Origin: Rheinheimera pacifica
GTDB taxonomy: Bacteria; Pseudomonadota; Gammaproteobacteria; Enterobacterales; Alteromonadaceae
DNA: 64,000 bases
Reading direction: 5' to 3'
Assembly: GCF_024809855.1 (NCBI RefSeq)
Contig: NZ_JANUEM010000007.1
Location: 62,001-126,000 of the forward strand
Shown here: positions 35,460-46,823 of the stretch, piece by piece
Layout of the letters: each line of letters opens with the position of its first letter
Position numbering within the stretch: the stretch's first letter is position 1
The notes under the pieces: generated by a model
The model's database searches: none
Seen by the model: only the letters and a program-made list of their open reading frames with translations
Told to the model about the DNA's origin: nothing
Position numbers and translations under genes: made by a program

Positions 35460-37340
35460 TCAGTTAATGCTGCAACTGACACAGTACGAATAAACACCGT
35501 TTGGATCATTAAACTGGTTTAGCAGCACAAAATCTTGCTTCAGCTGTTTTGTCAGTTTTCCCAACAGCTTTTGTTCAGCACTTACACTGCCTTGTGGCAA
35601 CCAGCCTTGGGTTTTGGCTTCACCCAACAGATCTTTTATCATCTGCTCGCTTGGTGTCAGCTCCTGTTTAACCACTTTTACATCATACTGGCTAAGGCCT
35701 GCTTTATCCGCAGCGGCTTTAATAGCATCGTTAATGTTGCCCAGTTTATCTACCAGCCCAAGCTCCAGTGCTTTGCTGCCTGTCCATACCCGGCCCTGGG
35801 CGACACTATCTACTTCTGTTGTGGTCATATTACGGTTTTCACCTACCATGGTTAAAAACTCTGTATAGCCACGTTCAATCAGTAACTGGAATAAGTCTTT
35901 GGCTTTTGGATCCAAGCCTTTGAACAGTGGCAGACCGGCAGATAGCCCGGCAAGTTCTGTTGTGCCGACACCATCGACATTTAATCCCAGTTTTGGCATG
36001 GCTTCTTCAGCGGTGTGTAACAAACCGAAAATACCAATAGAGCCGGTGATGGTGGTAGGTGCAGCCCAGATTTCATTGGCAGGAGCGGCAATCCAGTAGC
36101 CGCCTGAAGCTGCAACCGAGCCCATAGAGGCAATAACCGGTTTACCTGCTTCACGCAGTAAGCGGATTTCCTGGCCGATAATTTCCGATGCATAAGCACT
36201 ACCACCAGGGCTGTCTATACGCAGTACCACTGCTTTCACTTTATCGTCGTGCCGTGCTTGGCGTAACAGAGCTGCAGTTGAGTCGCCACCGATGGTACCG
36301 GCTTTGGCACTGCCATCAACAATAACACCACGGGCAACTACTATGGCAACTTTGTCGGTTAATGGGTTATCAAATTGTTTTGCCGGGATCACTAACTTAG
36401 CGTAGTCACCAAAGGTAACATGGTTGTAGGTATGGTCGTCATTTTCGCCAACAATAGCGATGAGATCACGGCGGAATGCTTCGCGGGTTTTAATGTTATC
36501 TACCAGGCCGGCATTTACTGCATACTGGCTTAAATCACCTTCGGCGGCCTGCAGTTTTTCCAGCAGGGCGGCATAGGTTTCATCAAAGTTATCAGCAGCA
36601 AAACCACGGCGTGCAGCAACCTGTTGCTTGTAGTCAGACCATAGCTCGTTCAGCCAGGCAACGTTGGCTTCTTTAGCTTCGTCTGACATGTCGTTACGCA
36701 GAAAAGGTTCTACTGCTGATTTATAAGTACCAACACGGAACACATGAGTATTAATGTTGAGTTTTTCCAATGCATTTTTATAATACATCGGATAGCTGCC
36801 ATAACCTTCCAGAATAACTGCGCCCATCGGGCTTAAGCTGATTTCGTCAGCGTAGCTGGCCAGGTAATATTGGTTTTGGCCATAGTAACCGCCAAAAGCC
36901 AGTACTTTTTTACCGCTGGCTTTAAATTCTTCAATGGCTGCACCAATCAGTTGCATTTTATCCAGTGAACCACCGCCCAGCATAGATAAATCCAGCACCA
37001 GAGCCTGAATGCGGTTATCGCTGGTAGCGTTTTTAATTACGCTAACAACGTCGCTTACCAGCACTTCGGGAGCATCTTCCTGGCCACCTATGCTTTCGTT
37101 TATTGCTGTGGCGATAGGATCTGTCCAGCGTTTTTCCTCTACCAGATCACCGGTAAGATTCAGCACCAATGCGGCAGTTGGCGGTACGTTAATTTTATCG
37201 TCGCCGCCAAAAATCGACACTGCAATCAGCGCTACAAAACATATAAACAACAAGTTAAGAATTACCGAGCGAAAGCCACGGTAAACCCGCGCAATGGCGC
37301 CGAACAACCGGCGGATAAGGCCGGGTTTTTTATCTGTCAT
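35460..37340 (-). CDS. sppA: Signal peptide peptidase SppA, 67K type
   Basis: SppA is an inner-membrane Ser/Lys protease (S49) that degrades cleaved signal peptides on the periplasmic side. The 626-residue product has one N-terminal membrane segment (SVILNLLFICFVALIAVSIF, about residues 25-45) and two tandem S49 domains. The catalytic Lys is in FRVGTYKSAVEPFLRNDMS and the Ser in DSPGGSAYASEII, followed by SMGSVAASGGYWIA. The ATG at 37338-37340 follows an AGGAT site; 44 further upstream codons are open but unsupported. Confidence 0.95.
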   Translation of the reverse strand: MTDKKPGLIRRLFGAIARVYRGFRSVILNLLFICFVALIAVSIFGGDDKINVPPTAALVLNLTGDLVEEKRWTDPIATAINESIGGQEDAPEVLVSDVVSVIKNATSDNRIQALVLDLSMLGGGSLDKMQLIGAAIEEFKASGKKVLAFGGYYGQNQYYLASYADEISLSPMGAVILEGYGSYPMYYKNALEKLNINTHVFRVGTYKSAVEPFLRNDMSDEAKEANVAWLNELWSDYKQQVAARRGFAADNFDETYAALLEKLQAAEGDLSQYAVNAGLVDNIKTREAFRRDLIAIVGENDDHTYNHVTFGDYAKLVIPAKQFDNPLTDKVAIVVARGVIVDGSAKAGTIGGDSTAALLRQARHDDKVKAVVLRIDSPGGSAYASEIIGQEIRLLREAGKPVIASMGSVAASGGYWIAAPANEIWAAPTTITGSIGIFGLLHTAEEAMPKLGLNVDGVGTTELAGLSAGLPLFKGLDPKAKDLFQLLIERGYTEFLTMVGENRNMTTTEVDSVAQGRVWTGSKALELGLVDKLGNINDAIKAAADKAGLSQYDVKVVKQELTPSEQMIKDLLGEAKTQGWLPQGSVSAEQKLLGKLTKQLKQDFVLLNQFNDPNGVYSYCVSCSIN

Positions 37341-37485
37341 GGAAGTATCCTGTTTTATATCAGAGTGTATGCATGTTGATATGCTAACCAATTTAGCTGC
37401 AAAGGCTAAGTGGAATTTGTAAGTAAATGTGTAACACTTGCTGGCATTATCGGCTTGGCTTGCTATCAACAAATAAAGCAGCTAA

Positions 37486-39543
<2,058 letters not shown>

Positions 39544-39559
39544 AGCTTTTTAAACGCAG

Positions 39560-39574
39560 GCACCTATCTGGTGC
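39560..39574 (+). other. Small hairpin after fadH
   Basis: GCACC-TATCT-GGTGC is a five-base-pair stem just after the fadH stop. It shares its arm sequence with the larger terminator 34 bases further on. It may be a weak first stop or an RNA-stabilising element. Confidence 0.35.
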
Positions 39575-39607
39575 TGGTATTGCACTTTATTAGTACCCCT
39601 TGTTAAC

Positions 39608-39630
39608 AAAGGCACCATTTTGGTGCCTTT
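39608..39630 (+). terminator. Terminator hairpin after fadH
   Basis: AAAGGCACCA and TGGTGCCTTT form a perfect stem, with a short T run inside the distal arm. It separates fadH from glgC. Confidence 0.7.
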
Positions 39631-39784
39631 GGCCTGTTGAATACATTTACTGGTTTTATCTTGTGCTGGCGCAAAGTGTTATGCATATTGACTGCTAGCC
39701 TTTTTATTATGCAGGCTGCTATTCTGGTATCAGCTTTGCAAATTGCATAAAAAGCACACACAGCAAGCACAACAGGGAGTTTCT

Positions 39785-41017
39785 ATGTCCGGGGTATTAA
39801 CCATGATTCTGGCTGGCGGTGAAGGTACACGTTTGGCACCTTTAACCGGCATCAGAGCAAAACCAGCAGTGCCGTTTGGCGGTAATTACCGCATTATTGA
39901 TTTTGTGATGAATAACTTTGTTAACTCAGATTTATTGCAAATTTTTGTTATTACGCAGTTTAAGTCTCATTCTCTGATGAAACATTTAAGCCGGGCCTGG
40001 CGCGTAACCGGCCTGACCAACCGCTTCATTGATCCCATACCTGCACAAATGCAGACCGGTAAGCACTGGTATCTGGGTACAGCAGATGCTATTTATCAAA
40101 ACCTGCACTTAATTCACGGGCTGGACCCTGAACACGTTTGTGTGTTTGGCGGCGACCATATTTATAAAATGGATGTGCGCCAGATGCTGGACTACCACCG
40201 TCATCATAACGCTAAGCTTACCGTGGCAGCCATTCCGGTGCCGGTAGAGCAGGCGCATGAGTTTGGTGTCATAGAGGTAGACGCCAACGGCCGGATGATT
40301 GGCTTTGAAGAAAAACCTAAAACGAATCCTAAAACTATTCCGGGCAAGCCAGGGTTTGTACTGGCGTCTATGGGCAATTACATTTTTGAAGCCAAAACGC
40401 TGGTAAATGTACTGGAAGAAGATGCAAAGCAGGCAGATTCGAAGCATGATTTTGGCCATAACATTATTCCTGGCCTTTATCCGTCTGGTGATGTTTATGT
40501 GTATGACTTCTCCTCTAATGCTATTAGGGGCGAAAGCCAGAGCAGCAGTGGATACTGGCGTGATGTGGGTACTATAGATTCATACTACGAAGCCAATATG
40601 GATCTTATCTCAGTAGAGCCACCATTTGACTTATACAACAAGTACTGGCCACTACGTGGCTACACACCACCGGTGCCACCGGCGAAGTTTGTGCATGATG
40701 AAGCAAACCGTACCGGCCAGGCGATAAGCTCTATGGTGGCGTCAGGTTGTATTGTCAGTGGCTCTATCGTGTATCAGTCTATTTTGGGGTACAACGTGCA
40801 TGTGCATAGCCATAGCTATATTGAAAAATGTGTGCTGATGGGCAATAACGATATTGGCCGTGGCTGCCGTATTCGTCGCGCTATTATTGATAAAGATGTG
40901 AAAATTGCGCCCGGTACCATTATTGGCGAAGATCCTGTACTGGATAAACAACGCTTTCATGTCTCTGCAAGTGGCGTTATTGTGATCCCTAAAGGCGCAA
41001 TGATTGGTTTTGATTAA
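39785..41017 (+). CDS. glgC: Glucose-1-phosphate adenylyltransferase (ADP-glucose pyrophosphorylase)
   Basis: GlgC makes ADP-glucose, the committed and allosterically controlled step of glycogen synthesis. The 410-residue product has the signature LAGGEGTRLAPLTGIRAKPAVPFGG at residues 9-33, VFGGDHIYKMD for the catalytic Asp, EVDANGRMIGFEEKP and SMGNYIFEAKTLV, then a left-handed beta-helix C-terminus (VHVHSHSYIEKCVLMG). The ATG at 39785 follows AGGGAG. It lies 19 bases before glgA, forming a two-gene synthesis unit separate from glgB. Confidence 0.96.
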   Translation: MSGVLTMILAGGEGTRLAPLTGIRAKPAVPFGGNYRIIDFVMNNFVNSDLLQIFVITQFKSHSLMKHLSRAWRVTGLTNRFIDPIPAQMQTGKHWYLGTADAIYQNLHLIHGLDPEHVCVFGGDHIYKMDVRQMLDYHRHHNAKLTVAAIPVPVEQAHEFGVIEVDANGRMIGFEEKPKTNPKTIPGKPGFVLASMGNYIFEAKTLVNVLEEDAKQADSKHDFGHNIIPGLYPSGDVYVYDFSSNAIRGESQSSSGYWRDVGTIDSYYEANMDLISVEPPFDLYNKYWPLRGYTPPVPPAKFVHDEANRTGQAISSMVASGCIVSGSIVYQSILGYNVHVHSHSYIEKCVLMGNNDIGRGCRIRRAIIDKDVKIAPGTIIGEDPVLDKQRFHVSASGVIVIPKGAMIGFD

Positions 41018-41036
41018 AGCTGGGTAAGGATAAGTA

Positions 41037-42449
41037 GTGCGGATACTGTTTATATGTAGTGAGTATGAAGGCCTGATTAAAACGGGTGGCCTGGCTGATG
41101 CCTGTCGTGGTCTGGCACAAAGCCTGGTTACGCAAGGGCATCAGGTAACAGTGATATTACCGCGTTATGGTGTTTTATATCAGCAACCTACTGTTGAACC
41201 GCAACCGGTTTACTTTCAACTGGCGGGACGGGATTTTGGTTGTGCTGTGCATCAGCTTACGCTGGATAACGTCAGTATTGCTCTGGTTGAGCATCATGAT
41301 TTTTTCCGGCGTGAGCGGCCTTATGATGACGGTGATCACGGCTATACGGATAACCCGTTGCGGTTTGCTTTTTTGTGTAAAGCCGCACTGGAATGGGTGT
41401 TGCAAAGCGGACAACAGTTTGACCTTATTCACGGCCACGACTGGCAAAGCGCAGCGGCGGCTTATTATCTGAAACAACATTATACGGCAACTGAACTGGC
41501 ACAGTTGCCGTTTATTTTTAGTATTCATAACGGTGCGTATCAGGAAAAGTGTGCAGTACACTGGCGCCGGGAGCTGGACATTGAACCCCACCGCCATAAT
41601 GAACTTAATTTTCTGGCTACTGCACTACAGTATGCCAACAAATTAAACACCGTAAGCCGTGGTTACCGTGATGAGTTAATGCATGAACCGGAGGCTGCCG
41701 GTTTGTCGGCCTTGTATCAGCAGCGTGCTGCGGATTTTATCGGCATTTTAAATGGCTGTGATTACAATATCTGGCATCCGGCTACAGATGTACATTTACC
41801 CGCTAATTATGACGCCGACAACCTTAGTGGCAAAGCACAGTGTAAAGCTGTCCTTCGCGCTCAACTGGAGCTGTCACCCAGCAAAGCCCCTTTATTTGTT
41901 GCAGTAAGCCGTTTAACCGGGCAAAAAGGTTACGATTATTTAATTCCCGCACTTAAACACTGGCTTAACACAACACAGGCACAGGTGGTTGTGATGGGCA
42001 CCGGCGAGGGCCGTTATTGCCGGGCATTGGCACAACTGCAACAGCAGTACCCTGAGCAGTTTCGTTTTGTGCAGGGATTTAGTGATGCTATGGCGCATCA
42101 GCTTGAGGCAGCCGGAGACTTTTTCCTGATGCCATCGCTGTTTGAGCCTTGTGGGTTAAACCAGCTCTACAGCTTGCGCTACGGCACCGTGCCATTGGTG
42201 CGTTTAACCGGTGGCTTAAAAGATACGGTAAAACCCTGGCCTACCCGTGGTGCAACCGGCATAGGTTTTGCCGAACCTGATATTGCCTCAATGGAAGCGG
42301 CGTTAAAGCAAGCCGAACAGCTGTTTGTTAAAACGGTCAGTTATAAAAGGGTGCAGCAAAATGGTATGGCACAAAACTTTAGCTGGCAGCTGGCTGCACA
42401 GCAATATCAGGCGTTGTACCAACAAGCCTTATGGGCAAAAGCGCATTAA
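41037..42449 (+). CDS. glgA: Glycogen synthase (ADP-glucose, GT5)
   Basis: GlgA extends alpha-1,4-glucan chains from ADP-glucose. The 470-residue product has two Rossmann halves: the ADP-glucose-binding KTGGLADACRGLAQSL near residue 17 (KTGGL motif), HGHDWQSAAAAYYL, SIHNGAYQEKC, LNGCDYNIWHP, and in the C-terminal half PSLFEPCGLNQLYSLRYGTVPLVRLTGGL with the catalytic Glu. It starts with GTG, with TAAGGA seven bases upstream. It is co-transcribed with glgC. Confidence 0.95.
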   Translation: MRILFICSEYEGLIKTGGLADACRGLAQSLVTQGHQVTVILPRYGVLYQQPTVEPQPVYFQLAGRDFGCAVHQLTLDNVSIALVEHHDFFRRERPYDDGDHGYTDNPLRFAFLCKAALEWVLQSGQQFDLIHGHDWQSAAAAYYLKQHYTATELAQLPFIFSIHNGAYQEKCAVHWRRELDIEPHRHNELNFLATALQYANKLNTVSRGYRDELMHEPEAAGLSALYQQRAADFIGILNGCDYNIWHPATDVHLPANYDADNLSGKAQCKAVLRAQLELSPSKAPLFVAVSRLTGQKGYDYLIPALKHWLNTTQAQVVVMGTGEGRYCRALAQLQQQYPEQFRFVQGFSDAMAHQLEAAGDFFLMPSLFEPCGLNQLYSLRYGTVPLVRLTGGLKDTVKPWPTRGATGIGFAEPDIASMEAALKQAEQLFVKTVSYKRVQQNGMAQNFSWQLAAQQYQALYQQALWAKAH

Positions 42450-42563
42450 AAATCAGCAAACTGGTTGAAAGCCGGTCACATGGGTATAACCTTGCCATAA
42501 TCTGATGTAAAGGTTACTGTTAATTTGCTAGGCTGCTCACAGCTAATACCATCGGGGTTTTTT

Positions 42564-43121
42564 ATGGATGCATTAACATTACTCACCAGCCGTTTTTCTT
42601 CAGCCCGTTTAACCGAACCTGCACCCGCAGGTGAGGTACTGGAAAATATTAAACGTGCAGCACTGCAGGTACCGGATCACGGTAATTTACGCCCTTGGAG
42701 GTTTGTCATTGCTGAGGGGCGCCAGGCGTTGTCGCGCTTAGGTGATATTTTCGCCGAAGCCGCTGTGGAGGATGATCCCGCCATTGCAAACGAATTGTTA
42801 GAACGTGCCCGGCAATTACCTTTACGGGCGCCTATGGTAGTGGTGTGTATCGCCAAAGCAGTTGCTCATGCCAAAGTGCCGTTAGCTGAGCAACAGCAAT
42901 CAGCGGCTTGCGCAGTAATGGCCATGCAGCAAGCTGCATTTGCTCAGGGTTTTGGTGGGATATGGCGCACAGGTGCTTATGCCCAGCTTGATTTTGTGAA
43001 GCAAGCACTGGAATTGGGAGAGGACGACGAAATAGTGGGCTTTTTGTATCTCGGTACACCCAGTGGGGAGCCTGCCAAACGGCATACGCCCGATCCGGCA
43101 GAGTATTTTTCTTACCTTTGA
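42564..43121 (+). CDS. ydjA: YdjA-like nitroreductase family protein
   Basis: This is a small FMN-dependent nitroreductase-fold oxidoreductase. The 185-residue product matches the YdjA type closely: MDALTLLTSRFSSARLTEPAP at the start, APxG..LENIKRAALQVPDHGNLRPW for FMN contacts, SAACAVMAMQQAAFAQGFGGIWRTGAY, and IVGFLYLGTP. The physiological substrate is unknown. An in-frame start 13 codons earlier is open but unlike the family. It stands alone between glgA and fur. Confidence 0.9.
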   Translation: MDALTLLTSRFSSARLTEPAPAGEVLENIKRAALQVPDHGNLRPWRFVIAEGRQALSRLGDIFAEAAVEDDPAIANELLERARQLPLRAPMVVVCIAKAVAHAKVPLAEQQQSAACAVMAMQQAAFAQGFGGIWRTGAYAQLDFVKQALELGEDDEIVGFLYLGTPSGEPAKRHTPDPAEYFSYL

Positions 43122-43212
43122 GCTGATTATGGTTGCACGAATTCGGGGAATAGAGCGATCTGGAGAGTCTGGCAGTCAATGATGACTGCCATTCGTTTGA
43201 TAGATTACCTGA

Positions 43213-43653
43213 TTAGTTCATTTCACTGTTTTTCTTACACTGCACAGTATCTTTACACTCACCGTACAGATATAAGCTGTGATGTGTCAGCTTAATACCA
43301 TTCTTTTCTGCGATTTCAAGCTGTTTGGCTTCAATTACGTCGTCTTCAAACTCTATGACTTTGCCGCATTTTAAGCAAACTAAGTGATCGTGATGGCTAC
43401 CGCCGGTTAACTCAAATACTGATTTACCGCCTTCAAAGTGGTGGCGGGTTAAAATGCCGGCATCGTCAAACTGGTTAAGCACCCGGTAAACTGTAGCCAG
43501 GCCAATATCTTCACCCAGTTCCAGCAGCAATTTATATACGTCTTCCGCACTGATATGCTGATGCTTGGGATCTTGCAGGATCTCGAGAATTTTTACCCGT
43601 GGCAGGGTAACTTTCAGGCCGGCTTTACGTAATTCGCTATTGTGATCTGACAT
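43213..43653 (-). CDS. fur: Ferric uptake regulator Fur
   Basis: Fur is the iron-responsive repressor of iron uptake genes. The 146-residue product has the winged helix (LRKAGLKVTLPRVKILEILQ, DIGLATVYRVLNQFDDAGIL), the metal site GGSHHDHLVCLKCGKVIEFED and the C-terminal HSLYLYGECKDTVQCKK with the second cysteine pair. It is close to the fldA block, as in E. coli, but a DUF4442 gene separates the two. No clear Fur box was seen in its own promoter. Confidence 0.95.
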   Translation of the reverse strand: MSDHNSELRKAGLKVTLPRVKILEILQDPKHQHISAEDVYKLLLELGEDIGLATVYRVLNQFDDAGILTRHHFEGGKSVFELTGGSHHDHLVCLKCGKVIEFEDDVIEAKQLEIAEKNGIKLTHHSLYLYGECKDTVQCKKNSEMN

Positions 43654-43810
43654 AAGAACTCTAACTCTGGCTTATATATGCAAAGGATTATAAAGACATT
43701 AGCCCGAGAATGAAATGGCAATATTCCGCTGTTGTTGTTAAAGCAAAGCTTGTGCTTGGTAAATCGCTAAGTACAATGGGGTAAACAGGTCATACCAGAG
43801 TGAATGTATT

Positions 43811-44281
43811 ATGAAATGGGCATTTAATCCGGCCGTGATGCGCCGCTTACTGAATTTTTGGCCACCTTTTTTATTTCCGGGTATTAAGGTTGTAGCGCTA
43901 AGCAGCGATTATCGCTACTGCCGTGTTGAGTTAAAATGGCGGCCATGGACACGAAATATTAATAATACCCAATTTGGCGGCACGATGTTTGCGATGACAG
44001 ATCCTATTTATCCGCTGATGCTGATGGGGGCCTTGGGCAAACAGTATCTGGTATGGGATAAACAAGCCGACATCAACTTTATTACACCGGGCAAGGGCAG
44101 GTTGACAGCGGAATTCTGGCTATCGGACGACACGGTTAATGCAATTAAGGCTGCAACTGAAGAGGGTGACAAGCATTTCCCCCAGTTTATTGTGCATATT
44201 AAAGATAGCCAGAATAACATAGTGGCTGAGGTAAATCGTACCGTATATGTACGTAAGAAAGCCAAATACCGTGCAGCTTAA
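43811..44281 (+). CDS. DUF4442 hotdog-fold (thioesterase-like) protein
   Basis: This 156-residue protein has the DUF4442 pattern. FNPAVMRRLLNFWPPFLFPGIKVVALSSDY is followed by the hotdog-helix segment NNTQFGGTMFAMTDPIYPLMLM, then VWDKQADINFITPGKG. Related hotdog proteins are acyl-CoA or acyl-ACP thioesterases, but no activity can be assigned from sequence. It points towards fldA and away from fur, and is an insertion relative to the E. coli fur-fldA order. Confidence 0.8.
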   Translation: MKWAFNPAVMRRLLNFWPPFLFPGIKVVALSSDYRYCRVELKWRPWTRNINNTQFGGTMFAMTDPIYPLMLMGALGKQYLVWDKQADINFITPGKGRLTAEFWLSDDTVNAIKAATEEGDKHFPQFIVHIKDSQNNIVAEVNRTVYVRKKAKYRAA

Positions 44282-44295
44282 ATTTTAGCCATAAA

Positions 44296-44319
44296 AAAAC
44301 CGGCAGTAACGCCGGTTTT
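44296..44319 (-). terminator. Terminator for fldA, shared with convergent gene
   Basis: AAAACCGGC/GCCGGTTTT forms a stem with a six-base loop. On the minus strand it is followed by TTTTAT, which makes it a good fldA terminator. On the plus strand its tail is weaker. Confidence 0.85.
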
Positions 44320-44329
44320 GCTGGGTTGT

Positions 44330-44860
44330 TTACAGACCTTCGAACTCTTTTAAGCTCATTTCGTCATAAATTTGCTTACACCACTGCTTAACACGTGTTT
44401 CCGTCAGCTCTGGCTGGCGATCTTCGTCTATACCCAGGCCAACAAAGTGGTTACTATCAACCAAAGCTTTTGAGGCAACAAAGTTATAACCGGCAGTTGG
44501 CCAGTGCCCAACGATAATTGCGCCTTTAGGTTCAATAATATCGCGCAGCGTGCCCATAGCATCAAGGAAGTATTCTGCATAATCTTCCTGATCGCCACAG
44601 CCAAAAATAGCTACCAGCTTGTTGTTGAAATCGATGTTTTCCAGTTCGGGGAAAAAATCATCCCAGTCGCACTGGGCCTCACCGTAATACCAGGTTGGAA
44701 TACCCAGTAACAACAAATCAAAGGCTGCAATGTCTTCTTTGCTGCTTTTGGCGATATCGCGTACATCAAACAAGTTTTTGCCCAGCTCTTTCTGGATCAT
44801 CTTGGCGATATGTTCAGTGTTACCGGTATCGCTACCGAAAAAAATGCCTACAGTTGCCAT
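44330..44860 (-). CDS. fldA: Flavodoxin I (long chain)
   Basis: FldA is an FMN electron carrier used by radical-SAM and other reductive enzymes, especially when iron is short. The 176-residue product has the FMN phosphate loop FFGSDTGNTEHIAKMI, the isoalloxazine loops GIPTWYYGEAQCDWDDF (Trp, Tyr) and FGCGDQEDYAEYFLDA, and the long-chain insertion. The location in a fur/fldA/ybfE/ybfF block is as in E. coli. It starts 13 bases after ybfE. Confidence 0.96.
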   Translation of the reverse strand: MATVGIFFGSDTGNTEHIAKMIQKELGKNLFDVRDIAKSSKEDIAAFDLLLLGIPTWYYGEAQCDWDDFFPELENIDFNNKLVAIFGCGDQEDYAEYFLDAMGTLRDIIEPKGAIIVGHWPTAGYNFVASKALVDSNHFVGLGIDEDRQPELTETRVKQWCKQIYDEMSLKEFEGL

Positions 44861-44873
44861 TAATCTAACCTTC

Positions 44874-45146
44874 TTACCTGGTTAACGCTTGTGTCAAAAT
44901 ATGTTCGATATAAGCACTGCGTGTCATCTCAGCTTGATCCGCTTGCTGGCTCAGCGCTGCGTACAGCTGATCAGACACTTTAAATTCAATGCGTTTTAAA
45001 CCTTTACTGCGATCACGTTTGATTTGATTACGTTTGTTTAGTTTCAGCTGTTCTTCCCGTGGCAGCGGATTAGTTTTCGGCCGGCCTGGGCGCTTTTCCT
45101 GGGCAAATAAATCAATCGTGGTGCGATCAGTGGCTATCTTCGCCAT
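44874..45146 (-). CDS. ybfE: YbfE-family ribbon-helix-helix protein
   Basis: YbfE is a small conserved protein, annotated as LexA-regulated in E. coli and of unknown function. The 90-residue product starts AKIATDRTTIDLFAQEKRPGRPKTNPLPREEQLKLNKRN, almost identical in pattern to E. coli YbfE. It ends in a ribbon-helix-helix-like part (RIEFKVSDQLYAALSQQADQAEMTRSAYIEHIL), so it probably binds DNA. No LexA box was found in front of this operon. Confidence 0.88.
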   Translation of the reverse strand: MAKIATDRTTIDLFAQEKRPGRPKTNPLPREEQLKLNKRNQIKRDRSKGLKRIEFKVSDQLYAALSQQADQAEMTRSAYIEHILTQALTR

Positions 45147-45160
45147 TAATCCTAACCTTA

Positions 45161-45358
45161 CTACTCGATAAAATATGGCACTATGCTTTTGATGATAAAT
45201 ACTGCCGGTGACAGAAACAGTACCAGCCAGACAAAAAACTGCCCGAGCTTTGGTGCGTTACTCTTTTTCAGCACATCACGTATTGCAAGCACAATAAACA
45301 GGTACAAAATACCCAGCCCAAGCCATAAACCTATTGCTTCAAACTGCTCTATAGCCAT
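45161..45358 (-). CDS. DUF2788 small membrane protein
   Basis: This 65-residue protein has two membrane segments (LWLGLGILYLFIVLAI and FFVWLVLFLSPAVFIIKSIV) with a short basic loop KKSNAPKLGQ between. It fits DUF2788, a family found in this position in Shewanella-like genomes and absent from E. coli. The function is unknown. It lies 14 bases before ybfE and 65 bases after ybfF, and is probably in the same transcript. Confidence 0.75.
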   Translation of the reverse strand: MAIEQFEAIGLWLGLGILYLFIVLAIRDVLKKSNAPKLGQFFVWLVLFLSPAVFIIKSIVPYFIE

Positions 45359-45423
45359 AGCACGTTACCTGACCTGCAAAAAAGTGCGCGCACTATAGCA
45401 TAACTTCACTAAAATTTAGTGCG

Positions 45424-46197
45424 TTAGCTCAATAAAAAGTCCTTTACCAGCTTGGTAAAGGCCGCAGGTTTTTCAGCATGCAGCCAATGCCCGGTACCTT
45501 GGATAATTTTCGCCTGCGCTGCCGGAAACATTTTTGTAATAGCGTCTTTGTGTTCTGGCAGAATGTAATCAGAATCACCACCTTTAATAAAGAGCACCGG
45601 CCCGCTGAATACGCCACTGTCGATTGGCTTGCCAATTAACTCAGTATAATTGCTGTAGAGGGCGTTTAAGTTAAAGCGCCACTCAAATTTATCGTCGTCT
45701 TTTACCAGGCTTTTTAGCAAAAACTGGCGCACGCCACTTTCTTTTACGTGCTGAGCCAGTTGCTTGTCGGCATCGGCCCGGTTTTCAATTTCTGTTAAAT
45801 CTACCGAGTTCAGGCCTGTAAAGATGCTGTTATGCCGGGGCGGATAACCTACTGGCGCGATATCGGCCAAAATAAGTTTGGACACGCGCTCAGGGTAGGT
45901 AACGGCGTAAGCCATGGCAAGCTTGCCTCCCATGGAATGCCCGAGTATTGCCGATTTTTTAACGTTAAGGGAATCCAGCGTTTGTGCAAGATCTTCAGCC
46001 ATTAGCTGATAATTCATCTCTGCGCTGTGATCCGAGCGGCCATGGTTGCGCACATCCACATTAATCACCTGATATTGATCACTTAAACTGCGTTCAATAA
46101 CGCCCAGATTCTCATAACTGCCAAATAAGCCATGAATAAGCACTACCGGCGCTGTGCTGCTGTTTTGCTGGCCGCTGATATGGGTATGTAAAAGCAT
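45424..46197 (-). CDS. ybfF: Alpha/beta-hydrolase esterase YbfF
   Basis: YbfF hydrolyses acyl-CoA and short esters in vitro. The 257-residue product has the oxyanion start VLIHGLFGSYENLG, the nucleophile elbow GHSMGGKLAMAYA (Ser about residue 93), and the catalytic His in GTGHWLHAEKP. It is divergent from seqA, exactly as in E. coli, and heads the leftward ybfF-DUF2788-ybfE-fldA set. Confidence 0.93.
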   Translation of the reverse strand: MLLHTHISGQQNSSTAPVVLIHGLFGSYENLGVIERSLSDQYQVINVDVRNHGRSDHSAEMNYQLMAEDLAQTLDSLNVKKSAILGHSMGGKLAMAYAVTYPERVSKLILADIAPVGYPPRHNSIFTGLNSVDLTEIENRADADKQLAQHVKESGVRQFLLKSLVKDDDKFEWRFNLNALYSNYTELIGKPIDSGVFSGPVLFIKGGDSDYILPEHKDAITKMFPAAQAKIIQGTGHWLHAEKPAAFTKLVKDFLLS

Positions 46198-46305
46198 AGA
46201 AAGCTCATTTGGTTAACGGGCAGGCTAGTCTAGCAAATCATGCCGCTGGCGTCAGTCGATAAGGCTTTATATAATGAGGACACTTTTAGCGCGCGGAATA
46301 AATAT

Positions 46306-46812
46306 ATGAAAACCATCGAAATAGATGACGAGCTATACCAGTACATTGCCGGTCAGACCCAAAAAATTGGTGAGAGTGCGTCTGAGATCTTACGTCGCTT
46401 ATTACTTGGTGATGCTGCTGCAAACCCGGTGCAGGCGGCAGAGCCCGCGGTATCAACACCGGCAGCTCCAATCAGCAGTAGTATTTTTGACTTAATAAAT
46501 AAGCAGGATTTACCGGCAGAGTCGAGCGTAGTTGGCCGCTTTTTGTTTATTCTGTCAGCGCTGGCCCGGGCGCACAAAAAGCAGTTTAACAAAGTGCTGG
46601 AAATTAAAGGCCGTAACCGGCTGTATTTTGGCCGCAGTGCCGAAGAGTTGTCAGAGGCTGGCAGCAGCACCAACCCAAAACAAATTCCTAATACTGAATT
46701 TTGGGTGATCACTAACTCCAATACCACCCGCAAAAAAATGATGCTGACTGAGACAGCCATCAAACTCGGCTATAGTGAACAGGATGCAGAACGTATTCGC
46801 GATTTGTTATAA
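46306..46812 (+). CDS. seqA: Replication initiation regulator SeqA
   Basis: SeqA binds hemimethylated GATC sites and delays re-initiation at oriC, so the organism should have Dam methylation. The 168-residue product has the N-terminal multimerisation domain [19 protein letters not shown], a variable linker, and the C-terminal DNA-binding domain with [20 protein letters not shown], then [18 protein letters not shown]. The ATG at 46306 was chosen because it gives the conserved MKTIEID start. The pgm gene follows after 11 bases, as in E. coli. Confidence 0.95.
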   Translation: MKTIEIDDELYQYIAGQTQKIGESASEILRRLLLGDAAANPVQAAEPAVSTPAAPISSSIFDLINKQDLPAESSVVGRFLFILSALARAHKKQFNKVLEIKGRNRLYFGRSAEELSEAGSSTNPKQIPNTEFWVITNSNTTRKKMMLTETAIKLGYSEQDAERIRDLL

Positions 46813-46823
46813 AAGGAAATGTT